Shown: piece by piece, positions 38,080 through 46,140 of the stretch
Layout of the letters: each line of letters opens with the position of its first letter
How positions within the stretch are numbered: the stretch's first letter is position 1
From: DASRBO01 sp035653595
GTDB taxonomy: Bacteria > Actinomycetota > Acidimicrobiia > Acidimicrobiales > JAJPHE01
DNA length: 64,000 nucleotides
NCBI GenBank assembly: GCA_035653595.1
Contig: DASRBO010000106.1
Location: 1 to 64,000, forward strand
Direction of reading: 5' to 3'
Program-made: the position numbers and the translations under genes
Notes under the pieces: model-generated
What the model was told of the DNA's origin: nothing
Seen by the model: only the letters and a program-made list of their open reading frames with translations
The model's database searches: none

Positions 38080-39138
38080 GTGCCCACCGAATCCGTCCGG
38101 GTCTACCGGCGCCGGCGACTCGTGGTGGGCGGCGGGATCCTGGTGGTGGTGGCGGCGGCGGTGACCGCGGCCACGGCGCTCTCCGGTCGGGGGACGCCGG
38201 CGCCCATTGCGACCCACCGCGCCCCCGCCCAGACGCCCGCCGGTACCGCCCCTGCCGCAAGCGTCACCACCACGAGCGCCCCGTCGGGCCGACCAGGCGC
38301 GGTCGGGATGACCACCATGGCCTTCGTCGAGTCCTCAGCGGGCGGCGCCCGGACGCTGCCCACGACGGTCCGCTACCCGGCGACACCTTCGGGCGGGGCC
38401 GACCGGGCGGGGGGGCCCTATCCCCTGATCGTGTTCTCCCAGGGCTACGACGTCACCGCCGACACCTACGACGCCCTGTTGGCGTACTGGGCGGCCGCCG
38501 GCTTCGTCGTGGCCGACCCCACCTATCCCCACACCTCGCCGGGGGCCAGCGGCGGGGTGGACGAGACCGACATCCTCAGGCACCCGGCCGACCTGGGTTA
38601 CGTGATCGCCCAACTGGTGGCGGCCTCGTCGGATCCGGCCAGCCCCCTCTACCGGATGATCGATCCGGGCGCGATCGGCATCGCCGGCCACTCCGACGGT
38701 GGGGACGTGTCGCTGGCGGTGGCGGCGGACTCCTGCTGCCGGGTCGGCGCCGTGCGGGCGGCCGCGGTGCTGTCGGGCGCCGAGCTGAACAGCTTCGGGG
38801 GCCGGTACTACGCCTCGCCGTCCCCGCCCCTGCTGGTCACCCAGGGCAGCGCCGACACCATCAACGTGCCGGCCTGCAGCACCGAGCTGTACAACGCCGC
38901 CCCCACGCCCAAGTGGTATCTCGACCTGATCGGCGCCGGCCACCAGGCCCCTTACTTCACCGTCGACCCGTATGAGGAGGCCGTGGCCCGGGTGACCACC
39001 GACTTCTTCGACCTGTACCTCCGCCACGACGCCGCCGGGGCGGACCGGATGGTCGCCGACGGGACCGTGACCGGGGTCGCCTCCCTCACCGGGGCGCCGA
39101 GCGTTCCGGATGCGCCCGGGTACTGCCCCGGGGCATGA
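38080..39138 (+). CDS. Secreted/membrane-anchored alpha/beta hydrolase (chlorophyllase/lipase-like)
   Basis: A 352-residue protein. An N-terminal basic region and a transmembrane segment (about residues 13-34) are followed by a Thr/Ala/Pro-rich linker and a hydrolase with VRYPATPSGG, LIVFSQGYDV, the nucleophile elbow GHSDGG and GAGHQAPYF (His). The layout fits chlorophyllase/PET-hydrolase-like enzymes. The start at GTG 38080 is a judgement, since no good ribosome binding site is present. It precedes uppP by 12 bases. Confidence 0.7.
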   Translation: MPTESVRVYRRRRLVVGGGILVVVAAAVTAATALSGRGTPAPIATHRAPAQTPAGTAPAASVTTTSAPSGRPGAVGMTTMAFVESSAGGARTLPTTVRYPATPSGGADRAGGPYPLIVFSQGYDVTADTYDALLAYWAAAGFVVADPTYPHTSPGASGGVDETDILRHPADLGYVIAQLVAASSDPASPLYRMIDPGAIGIAGHSDGGDVSLAVAADSCCRVGAVRAAAVLSGAELNSFGGRYYASPSPPLLVTQGSADTINVPACSTELYNAAPTPKWYLDLIGAGHQAPYFTVDPYEEAVARVTTDFFDLYLRHDAAGADRMVADGTVTGVASLTGAPSVPDAPGYCPGA

Positions 39139-39150
39139 TCCCCCAACGCC

Positions 39151-40128
39151 ATGACCGCCGCCATCTACCACCTGGACTACCTGCAGGCCGTCGTCATCGG
39201 TCTGCTGCAGGGGATCAGCGAGCTGTTCCCCATCTCCAGCCTGGGCCACACCGTCATCATCCCGTCCTGGATCGGCGGGACCTGGGCCACCCTCGTGCGC
39301 CAGGAGGCGCAGCCCGAGAGCCCCTACCTCGCCTTCGTGGTCGGCCTGCACCTGGCCACCGCCTTCGTCCTGCTCGGGTTCTACATCCGCGAGTGGACGC
39401 GCCTGGTCGTCGGCTTCTTCACCTCGTTCGGGCACCGCCGTCGCCTCTCGGACAGCGAGCGGCTGGCCTGGCTGATCGTGGTGGCGACCATACCGGTGGG
39501 GCTCCTCGGTCTCGAGTTCGAGCACCAGTTCCGGGTGCTCTTCGCCAAGCCCCTGGCCGCCTCGCTCTTCCTGATGGTCAACGGCGTGATCCTCGCCGTG
39601 GGCGAGGCCCGCCGGCGCCGGCTCGGGGCGGTCGTGGCGGCCACCACCGGCATGGAGGGGACGGATCCCGCCAGCGGCGAGGGCCCGGCCCGGCGGTTCC
39701 GCGACGACCGCATCGTGACCATGGACGCTGGATCGGAGCGGCAGCTGGCCCACATCGGGCTGCCGAGCGCGGCGATCATCGGCGCCTCGCAGGCCCTGGC
39801 CCTGCTCGCCGGCATCAGCCGCGAGGGTGTGGCCATGGTCGGGGGGCTCTTCCGGGGGCTCGACAACGAGAACGCCCTGCGCTTCTCGTTCCTGCTGTCG
39901 ACTCCGGTGATCCTCGCCGCCGGCGCCCTCAAGGTCCCGGACCTGATGGGCTCCCTCGGCCAGGGGGTCCGGGCCCAGGTGGTGGCGGGCAGCGTGGCGG
40001 CGGTGGCCACCTCGCTGTTCGCGGTGATCTTCCTCACCCGCTGGTTCCGGACGCGGACCCTCGTGCCCTTCGCCGTCTACTGCCTGGTCTTCGGCCTGGC
40101 GTCGACGATCCGCTTCGGCCTGTTCTGA
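39151..40128 (+). CDS. uppP: Undecaprenyl-diphosphatase (UppP/BacA)
   Basis: A 325-residue UppP homologue. The two conserved catalytic regions are visible: QGISELFPISSLGH (residues 20-33) and GISREG (221-226). About eight transmembrane segments. It recycles undecaprenyl diphosphate to the monophosphate for cell-wall synthesis at the cytoplasmic membrane, and high levels confer bacitracin resistance. The protein has a cytoplasmic insert near 165-190 (TTGMEGTDPASGEG...) that is longer than in E. coli. It follows the hydrolase gene by 12 bases and ends 3 bases from a convergent gene. Confidence 0.92.
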   Translation: MTAAIYHLDYLQAVVIGLLQGISELFPISSLGHTVIIPSWIGGTWATLVRQEAQPESPYLAFVVGLHLATAFVLLGFYIREWTRLVVGFFTSFGHRRRLSDSERLAWLIVVATIPVGLLGLEFEHQFRVLFAKPLAASLFLMVNGVILAVGEARRRRLGAVVAATTGMEGTDPASGEGPARRFRDDRIVTMDAGSERQLAHIGLPSAAIIGASQALALLAGISREGVAMVGGLFRGLDNENALRFSFLLSTPVILAAGALKVPDLMGSLGQGVRAQVVAGSVAAVATSLFAVIFLTRWFRTRTLVPFAVYCLVFGLASTIRFGLF

Positions 40129-40131
40129 CGA

Positions 40132-40962
40132 TCAGTCGCGGCTGTACACGACCGGGTTGATCTCGCTGGCGGCCAGCTCGCCCGGCTTCACCCCGGGCAG
40201 CCAGACCTTGAGGTCGAACGCCCGGGCGGGATGGTCGGGCTCGACCGCCCGCAGGCCGTCGGCGAAGTAGATGACGGTCATGACCTCCCGCAGGGTGCCC
40301 GTCGGGTTGGGCGGGGCGCCGTGCAAGGTCCAGCCGGCATGGAACGTGGCGTCGCCCGGCTCCATCGCCCCGTGGGTGGTGAGAGGGATCCCGCGGTCGT
40401 GGATCAGCCGGCCGAACTCCTCCTCGGATCGGTCGGAGATGGCGAACTCTCCCAGGTAGCCGAGGCGGTGGCTGCCGGAGGCGAAGGTCATGCTGCCGAT
40501 TTCGGCGCTCACCGGCACCAACGGCATCCACATGGTGATGGTGGCGTCGCGGTCGAAGGGCCAGTAGTACTGGTCCTGGTGGAACGGGGTGAGCCCGCCG
40601 CCGCCCTCTTTGAACAGCGCCTGGTCGTGGTAGAGCCTCACCGCCTCGACGCCGAGCAGTTCGGCCGCCACCTTCCCGAACCGGCGGGCCAGCACGAAAC
40701 GGGCCACCGCCTCGTCGCGGCGCCAGAGGTTGGGGACCTGGAGGAAGGCCTTGCCGTAGGTGTCGCGCTCGGCGAGGGGACGGGTCTCGCGGCTGTGGCG
40801 CAGGGCGGCGTCGCGGATCACCGGACGGAAGTGCTCCACCTCGGCCGGGCTGGCCAGTCCCCTCACCACGGCGTGGCCGTCGCGCTGGAAGGCCTCGATC
40901 ACCTCGGGGGCGAGGGGGTGGTCCGAGCTCAGATCCGGTTCGCGCTCCAGCTTCGTCGCCAC
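40132..40962 (-). CDS. Phytanoyl-CoA dioxygenase family protein (Fe(II)/2-oxoglutarate)
   Basis: A 276-residue PhyH-type dioxygenase. The iron triad is visible: His128 and Asp130 in HQDQYYW and His214 in GWTLHGAPPN, with a 2-oxoglutarate-binding Arg in the GTLREVMT region. The enzymes hydroxylate lipid or small-molecule carbons. The GTG start (40962) has GGAGGACAC upstream; a longer frame to 41019 begins with a Gly/Asp-rich stretch and is less likely. It is convergent with uppP. Confidence 0.82.
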   Translation of the reverse strand: MATKLEREPDLSSDHPLAPEVIEAFQRDGHAVVRGLASPAEVEHFRPVIRDAALRHSRETRPLAERDTYGKAFLQVPNLWRRDEAVARFVLARRFGKVAAELLGVEAVRLYHDQALFKEGGGGLTPFHQDQYYWPFDRDATITMWMPLVPVSAEIGSMTFASGSHRLGYLGEFAISDRSEEEFGRLIHDRGIPLTTHGAMEPGDATFHAGWTLHGAPPNPTGTLREVMTVIYFADGLRAVEPDHPARAFDLKVWLPGVKPGELAASEINPVVYSRD

Positions 40963-41020
40963 GTGTCCTCCGTCCCAGCTGACGACCGGGTCAGCACCGG
41001 GCCCATCGTGCCACGGCACG

Positions 41021-41365
41021 TTAGGACCCGGCCCGACCGCCAGTCGGGGGGGCCGCCCACGCCTTGAGGGTGTCGATGAACGTCGAGGGCCCCGGCACGT
41101 GGGCTGTCACCGACTCCCCCGAGGCAACAGTGACGGTGACCTCGCTCATCGAGAGGTGCCCGAGGCTGCGCACCCCGGCGACGTCGAGGCGGGGGATGCG
41201 CCGGGGGGCGTCGCCGGGCACGGCCACGTACAGGGCCTCGTCCGTCAGGGCCCACCACCCCGCCGGATCGAGGCGGACGGCATCGGTTATGCGCTCGCCG
41301 TCGGGCAGGACCGCCCTGACCGCCCTGCCGGCGCGCCACCGCCACCATCTGCGACCTGATGACAC
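41021..41365 (-). CDS. PH-like domain hypothetical protein
   Basis: A 114-residue protein with a YVAVPGDAPRRIPRLDVAGV and EVTVTVASGESVTAHVPG run of strands followed by a helix (FIDTLKAWA), as in small PH-like domains. No function. It starts at 41365, 18 bases from the TetR-type palindrome, so it may be under the TetR regulator's control. Confidence 0.6.
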   Translation of the reverse strand: MSSGRRWWRWRAGRAVRAVLPDGERITDAVRLDPAGWWALTDEALYVAVPGDAPRRIPRLDVAGVRSLGHLSMSEVTVTVASGESVTAHVPGPSTFIDTLKAWAAPPTGGRAGS

Positions 41366-41382
41366 CGGATCCCGTTCACCGC

Positions 41383-41406
41383 CTTACCTGCCGACCGGCA
41401 AGTAAG
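41383..41406. promoter_or_regulatory. 24-bp near-palindrome, likely TetR operator
   Basis: The sequence from 41383 (CTTAC...) to 41406 (...GTAAG) is an inverted repeat matching at 20 of 24 positions, with a CCGACCGG-like centre. TetR-family operators have this size and the TTAC/GTAA ends. It lies between the divergent PH-like gene (start 41365) and the TetR gene (start 41549). Confidence 0.7.
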
Positions 41407-41548
41407 GGCCAATGTAGCATTGCCGTCGCCCGGACGCGCATGGCGGTGGGACGGCGGGCGCGCCACAATCAGGGCGACCCGGCGGAAGAGCCGGAAGAAT
41501 GGTGCGCGTAGGACCGGCCCTGGAAGCCGGGGAAGAAGCGAGGGGCCG

Positions 41549-42136
41549 GTGAGCCTCAACCCGGGAACGAGGAACCAGATTCTCGAGATCGCCCTCGAGC
41601 TGTTCAGGGCGCAGGGATACAGCGCCACCTCCCTGCGCCAGATCGCCGAGAGTGCCGACCTGACCAAGGCCGCCGTCTACTACCACTTCCCGGCCAAGGA
41701 GCAGATCATCATCGAGCTGACCCGGCCGTTCCTCGACGAGGTCGAACAGATGGTGGACCTGATCACCGACGACCCGCCCCGCCAGCCCGGCGACCAGATG
41801 CGGATGATGGGCGAGTATCTCGACCTCCTGGTGCGCCACCGCGACGTGATCTCGCTCCTGCGGGAGGACCCCGCCACCCAGCACCATCCCGAGGTGGGCC
41901 AGCGGGGGTTCGCCCTCAACGCCCGCCTGGTTGCCCATCTGGCCGGGGAGGAGGCCGGCCACGACGCCATCACCCGCACCCGCTGCGCCTTCGCCGCCCT
42001 CCACGGCATCCTGTTGTGCGATCCCGAGTGCCTCGAGGAGGCCCGCCCGGTCGTGCTGGGGGCGGCCTGGGCCGCTCTCATGGCCCCCCCGGCGGGGGAG
42101 GGTCCCATCGCGGCGGCGGTGCAGACCACCCACTAG
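41549..42136 (+). CDS. TetR family transcriptional regulator
   Basis: A 195-residue TetR protein. The helix-turn-helix is at about residues 7-50 (NQILEIALELFRAQGYSATSLRQIAESADLTKAAVYYHFPAKEQ) and the ligand domain follows (about 60-190). Size and N-terminal motif are classic. The GTG at 41549 has GAGGGG upstream. A near-palindrome at 41383-41406 is its probable operator. The ligand is unknown; the divergent PH-like gene is the nearest target. Confidence 0.88.
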   Translation: MSLNPGTRNQILEIALELFRAQGYSATSLRQIAESADLTKAAVYYHFPAKEQIIIELTRPFLDEVEQMVDLITDDPPRQPGDQMRMMGEYLDLLVRHRDVISLLREDPATQHHPEVGQRGFALNARLVAHLAGEEAGHDAITRTRCAFAALHGILLCDPECLEEARPVVLGAAWAALMAPPAGEGPIAAAVQTTH

Positions 42137-42213
42137 TCCAGGCCTCGGCCGCCCCGCGGGCCGGTGCCGGTGCGACCGCTGGGACATCGATCGGGGTGAG
42201 GGTCCGAGGGCCC

Positions 42214-43119
42214 TCAGACGAAGGTGTAGTGGTCGGCCGGTCCCGCCGCGCTGTTGCCCGCCGAGCTGACCACCACCACGTCGACCGTGCCCGGCGCCTC
42301 CGCCGGGGCCAGGGCCATCAGCTGGCCCGGTGACTGCACGATGAAGCGAGAGGCCGCCACCGAGCCGAAGCGGACGGCCCGCACACCGGTCAAGCTCGTC
42401 CCGCTCACCGTCACCCAGTTGCCCCCGATCGACGGACCCGCCGGCGGGCTCACCTTGGTCACCGTCGGGGGCGGCGCCGACCGGGCCGCGGCCCCGGCCG
42501 ACCCGGCCCCTTCCGCCGCCCCACCTGCTCCGGCGGCCGGGCTGAGCGGCGCCGGGGCGCCGGCCGGTGCGGCCGTGCCACCGGCCCCTCCGGTGGCGAA
42601 GGGGCCGGCCACCGGGAGGGCGGACGCGCCACCTGCTCCGGCGGCGGTGTCGGGTCCCGACCGGGTCGCCGACGACCTAGCGGTCCGGGCCGGGCCGCCC
42701 GAGGCCGCCGTGGTGCCGGACCGGGTCTGACCCAGGCTGAAGGCGAGGGTCACTCCGAGGGCCATCACCGCCAGCACGGCCGCCGCCGCCGCCCACGGCT
42801 GCCACGTCGTTCCTGGCCTCCTCACCCGGGCCGGCCGATGCCGCCGCAGCGTCAAGCTCGGCGGCGGAGGGCCGGGGGTGCCGGCCTGGGTGGCCTGGCC
42901 CGAGGCGAGGGCGGCCTCCAGCCGGCGCCTGACCGGTTCGGGAACGGGGCGGGGGGAGTCGATGCCGGCCATCCACACGGCGACCGGATCCGGCTCGCCC
43001 TCGGCGTCGCCCGAGGAACCGGTGGTCAGGAGGGCGTCTTCCAGCCGGGCCCGGAGATCGGGGGGCAGGGACCGGGGGGCGTCGATGCCAAGGAGCTCCT
43101 CGTCGGGGGGGTCAGTCAT
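42214..43119 (-). CDS. Single-pass protein with IPT/TIG domain, anti-sigma-like position
   Basis: A 301-residue protein with a cytoplasmic N-terminus, one transmembrane helix (about residues 108-129), an Ala/Gly/Pro-rich linker and an outer IPT/TIG beta domain (about 215-301, PTVTKVSPPAGPSIGG...). The cytoplasmic part holds a repeated 20-residue motif: GIDAPRSLPPDLRARLEDAL (11-30) and GIDSPRPVPEPVRRRLEAAL (52-71), 11 identities. The gene overlaps the ECF sigma gene by 8 bases. By position it may regulate the sigma factor, but it has no ZAS zinc motif. Confidence 0.6.
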   Translation of the reverse strand: MTDPPDEELLGIDAPRSLPPDLRARLEDALLTTGSSGDAEGEPDPVAVWMAGIDSPRPVPEPVRRRLEAALASGQATQAGTPGPPPPSLTLRRHRPARVRRPGTTWQPWAAAAAVLAVMALGVTLAFSLGQTRSGTTAASGGPARTARSSATRSGPDTAAGAGGASALPVAGPFATGGAGGTAAPAGAPAPLSPAAGAGGAAEGAGSAGAAARSAPPPTVTKVSPPAGPSIGGNWVTVSGTSLTGVRAVRFGSVAASRFIVQSPGQLMALAPAEAPGTVDVVVVSSAGNSAAGPADHYTFV

Positions 43120-43669
43120 CGGCCCCCTCTTCCATCTGGCGGCGCAGGGCGTCGCGGGCCCGCTGCAGCAGCGACTGGACCTGCACCCGGCTGCGGCCGA
43201 CCTCGGTGGCGATCTCCTCCACCGTTCGCTCGTCGAGGTACTTGAGCACCAGCACCTGCCGGTGGAGGCTGGAAAGTCGGCCCAGCGCCCGGATGACCCG
43301 GTCGTGGCGCTCGACCGGCTCGGACAGGTCGTCCACCCCCTCCTCGCCGACCACGGCCAGGCCCGACCGGGCCCGCTCCTGCCTGCGCTCGAGGTCGTAG
43401 TGACGGGCCAGGCGCCGCTTGGCGATGGCGCACATCCAGGTGGACAGGGCGGCGTCCCCCCGGTAGCCGGCCGCCGAGCGGACCGCCTCCAGCAGGGTCT
43501 CCTGCAGCAGGTCCTCCGCCACCGCCTGGTCGCCGCCCACCCGGGCGTAGAGGAACCCGTAGACGATGGGGGCGACGGCGTCGAGCAGCTGGCGGACGGC
43601 GTCGGGGTCCCGCGCCACGCATCCCTCGAGCAGCTGCTTGTCCGCCGGGTGGGCGGCGGCTTCGGCCAT
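43112..43669 (-). CDS. ECF-type RNA polymerase sigma factor
   Basis: A 185-residue ECF sigma factor. Region 2 is at about residues 20-95 (LLDAVAPIVYGFLYARVGGDQAVAEDLLQETLLEAV...STWMCAIAKRRL), with region 4 at about 120-180 (LSSLHRQVLVLKYLDERTVEEIATEVGRSRVQVQSLLQRARDAL). It sits between a lipoprotein gene (13 bases upstream) and a TIG-domain membrane gene (8-base overlap). ATG at 43669; a TTG nine bases upstream is possible. Promoter target unknown. Confidence 0.88.
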   Translation of the reverse strand: MAEAAAHPADKQLLEGCVARDPDAVRQLLDAVAPIVYGFLYARVGGDQAVAEDLLQETLLEAVRSAAGYRGDAALSTWMCAIAKRRLARHYDLERRQERARSGLAVVGEEGVDDLSEPVERHDRVIRALGRLSSLHRQVLVLKYLDERTVEEIATEVGRSRVQVQSLLQRARDALRRQMEEGADD

Positions 43670-43681
43670 CGTCGTCAACGT

Positions 43682-45847
43682 CTAGTCGAACGGGAGCCAG
43701 GCCACGTCGGAGAAGCTGTGCAGGTCGCTGGCCAGCACCCCGGCGTTCGACACCGTGTAGAGCAGGTCGCCGGCGACCAGGGCCCGCTGGATGCCGGTCC
43801 CGCAGCACGGCACCATGGCCGGAGCGCCCACCGCCGCGGCCCGGCCCGCCGAGGCGCTACCCGGCGGCGGTGAGGGCTGGTGGCCCTGGTGGCTCACCCG
43901 GCCGACCTCGGCCAGGGAGTCGCCGGGGCGCAGGTGGAAGGCGATGGCGCCGTCGAACCACGTGCTGCCGCCGGGCTCGGTCACCGGCAGGACCACCAGG
44001 TTGGCCGCCGGCCAGTAGAGAAGAGCGTGATGGTCGCTCTGCGCCGGCGAGTTGGCCCCGTCCAGGACCAGGCGGCTGGCCAGCTTGGGCGAGGTCGGCC
44101 GGCTCACGTCGAACAGCGAGATCTGCAGGCCGGTGGGATGGGCGTTGGCGTCGACGGCCTGACCTACGCCGAGCAGGGCGTCGGCGCCGACCGGCTGCAG
44201 GACCGAGGAGTAACCGCTCACCTCCAGCTGGCCCTGGACCCTTGGTGCACGGGGATCGCTCAGGTCCACCACGTACAGCGGATCGATCTGGCGGAAGGTC
44301 ACGACGTAGCCGACGTCGCCCAGGAAGCGCACTCCGTAGATGCGCTGGCCGGCCCCCAGGTCCGACACCGTTCCCACCGGCGCCAGCACCCCGCCGGCGG
44401 CATGCAGCACCGTGACCATGTTGTCGGACAGGGTCGCCGGCGCCTGGCCCTCGCCCGGGGCGGGGGTGGCCTGGCCGACGGTGCTGGCCACCCGCAGGTC
44501 GCCCTGATACTCGGACAGGGAGTACTGGTCGATGAGGCTTCCGGCCACCGCGCCTGACGCGGCGTAGCGGGGGTGGGCCGGGTCGCTGATGTCGAACTGG
44601 TGGATGTCGGTGGTGACCCCGGTCGGGTCGGGTGTGTAAGCCATGCGCTGCTGGTCGGCCCAGGTCTGGGTGGCGACGTAGACCGATTGGACGCTGGCGT
44701 AGACGGTGGCGGCGTCGCCCATGACCGTCACCTCGGCTCCGGCCTGGTCGCTGTCGGGGTCGAGGCTCACCAACGACACGGTGTCCAGGCCCGAGGCGAC
44801 GGTGGGGTGCATGGCCAGGGCGCAGGAGGCGGTGGTGCGCACCCCCGTCCGGTCGTTGGTGACGCTTGGCAGCCAGTCGGCCACCGTCGAGGCGGCCACC
44901 GCCGCCCGGTTGGCGGCCAGGGCCGCGCCCTGCGAGCCCGGCCCGGAGGGGTAGACGAAGGGCAGGCGGGGCTGGCCGTCGAGGACTACCTCCAGCCGGC
45001 CGGCCACCACCCGGCTGTCCACCAGGGTGCCGTCGAGGCTGAACGAGCGGGTCACCCGGGGGTGGTAGGGGTCGCTCAGGTCCACCACCGTGACGGCCGT
45101 GCGCGACGACGGCGGCTCGGCCGGGACGAGTGCCGGCGGGGCCGGCGTACCGGAAGGACCCGAAGGCGGGGCCTGCTCCGGAACCGGGGCGGGAACGGCG
45201 TAGGCCTGCTTCTGGCCGATCAGCACGGCGTCGTGGCCGACCAGGAACAGCGAGGGGCTCCACTGCCCGTCGACCGACACCGATGCGGCCAGGCGGGGGG
45301 GCCGGACTCCGACGTCGACCACCTCGAGACGGCTGCCGCCGACGACGGTGGCCAGCACCCGGCCGTCGGTCTTGGCCAGGTCGGGCTCGTCCACCCCGGC
45401 CTCCTGGTTGTTGGTGGCCGAGTAGGGGGCTCCGGCGCCCTGGTCGGGGGCGGAGGACGCCGCTGGCGCGCCGGCCCCCGCCCCCGCCGCCGGGGCGGCG
45501 GCGGCCGAGCCGGACGATGCGGCCATCGGGGCGGCGGCACCCATCGGGGCGAACCGGGCGCCGCCGGAGACGGCCACCGGGCCCCCGGCGTAGAGCGACT
45601 CGGTCGGCAGGCCGGTGGCGCCCACCTCGGCCAGGGCCTCCCCTCGGACCTGGTCGAGGAACCCGGTGCAGCTGTCGTAGTGGACCAGGCTGACCAGGGC
45701 CGCCCGTGCCGGCGCCGTCGTCGGGACCGGCCGGGACGGGACCGTGGTGGAGGTGGTGGGCGGCCCGAGCCCGCGCGACGCCGGCACGGAGCACCCGGCG
45801 ATGAGGCCCACCGTCGCCAGACAGAACGCCGTCCTGGCCATACGCAT
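43682..45847 (-). CDS. Beta-propeller lipoprotein (PF09826-type)
   Basis: A 721-residue secreted protein with a lipobox (LIAGC, Cys19), followed by an Ala/Gly/Ser/Pro-rich linker and a repeat-rich domain matching the bacterial beta-propeller domain PF09826: strands such as RLEVVDVGVRPPRLAASVSV and ISDPAHPRYAASGAVAGSLIDQYSLSEYQGDLRVAST recur, with 'DLSDP..P(R/H)V.(R/G).(F/L)' type blades. It is followed by the ECF sigma gene after 13 bases. Likely an outer-face sensor or binding protein. Confidence 0.75.
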   Translation of the reverse strand: MRMARTAFCLATVGLIAGCSVPASRGLGPPTTSTTVPSRPVPTTAPARAALVSLVHYDSCTGFLDQVRGEALAEVGATGLPTESLYAGGPVAVSGGARFAPMGAAAPMAASSGSAAAAPAAGAGAGAPAASSAPDQGAGAPYSATNNQEAGVDEPDLAKTDGRVLATVVGGSRLEVVDVGVRPPRLAASVSVDGQWSPSLFLVGHDAVLIGQKQAYAVPAPVPEQAPPSGPSGTPAPPALVPAEPPSSRTAVTVVDLSDPYHPRVTRSFSLDGTLVDSRVVAGRLEVVLDGQPRLPFVYPSGPGSQGAALAANRAAVAASTVADWLPSVTNDRTGVRTTASCALAMHPTVASGLDTVSLVSLDPDSDQAGAEVTVMGDAATVYASVQSVYVATQTWADQQRMAYTPDPTGVTTDIHQFDISDPAHPRYAASGAVAGSLIDQYSLSEYQGDLRVASTVGQATPAPGEGQAPATLSDNMVTVLHAAGGVLAPVGTVSDLGAGQRIYGVRFLGDVGYVVTFRQIDPLYVVDLSDPRAPRVQGQLEVSGYSSVLQPVGADALLGVGQAVDANAHPTGLQISLFDVSRPTSPKLASRLVLDGANSPAQSDHHALLYWPAANLVVLPVTEPGGSTWFDGAIAFHLRPGDSLAEVGRVSHQGHQPSPPPGSASAGRAAAVGAPAMVPCCGTGIQRALVAGDLLYTVSNAGVLASDLHSFSDVAWLPFD

Positions 45848-45991
45848 GCCCGTGCCTCCCTTGGTCGTTTGGGTGTTGGTGGGCGACCGGGGCGTCGATC
45901 AACCGCGGCGGCGGCTGATGCGGGAGGGGGCACTATGGTCGGCTGCATCGGGGGCGGAGACGAGTGTGGGAGTTGGCGGCAGGACGTCGGT

Positions 45992-46024
45992 GGGGGCCGG
46001 TGCCCCCGCCCGGCCCGGGCGGGG
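45992..46024 (+). other. Two mutually exclusive GC hairpins, leader-like
   Basis: GGGGGC-CGGT-GCCCCC (45992-46007) and CCCCGCCCG-GCC-CGGGCGGGG (46004-46024, 9-bp stem) overlap by four C, so they cannot both form. They lie about 120 bases upstream of the amidohydrolase start, between divergent genes. They could be an attenuator or simple GC structure. Confidence 0.35.
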
Positions 46025-46140
46025 TTGACCTGGAGCGCCCAGCAGCTTCCGGTCCGTCGGCGCCTCGACCGGCGGCCAGGCAGATCACCCTCCTGTAGGG
46101 CGGAGAGGGATGACCGGTCCGTGACAGGAAGGAGGTAGCA

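Noticed and set aside
45848..45991. Coding capacity between the lipoprotein and amidohydrolase genes
   Set aside because: Frames on either strand lack domain signals and are shadows of GC-rich sequence.
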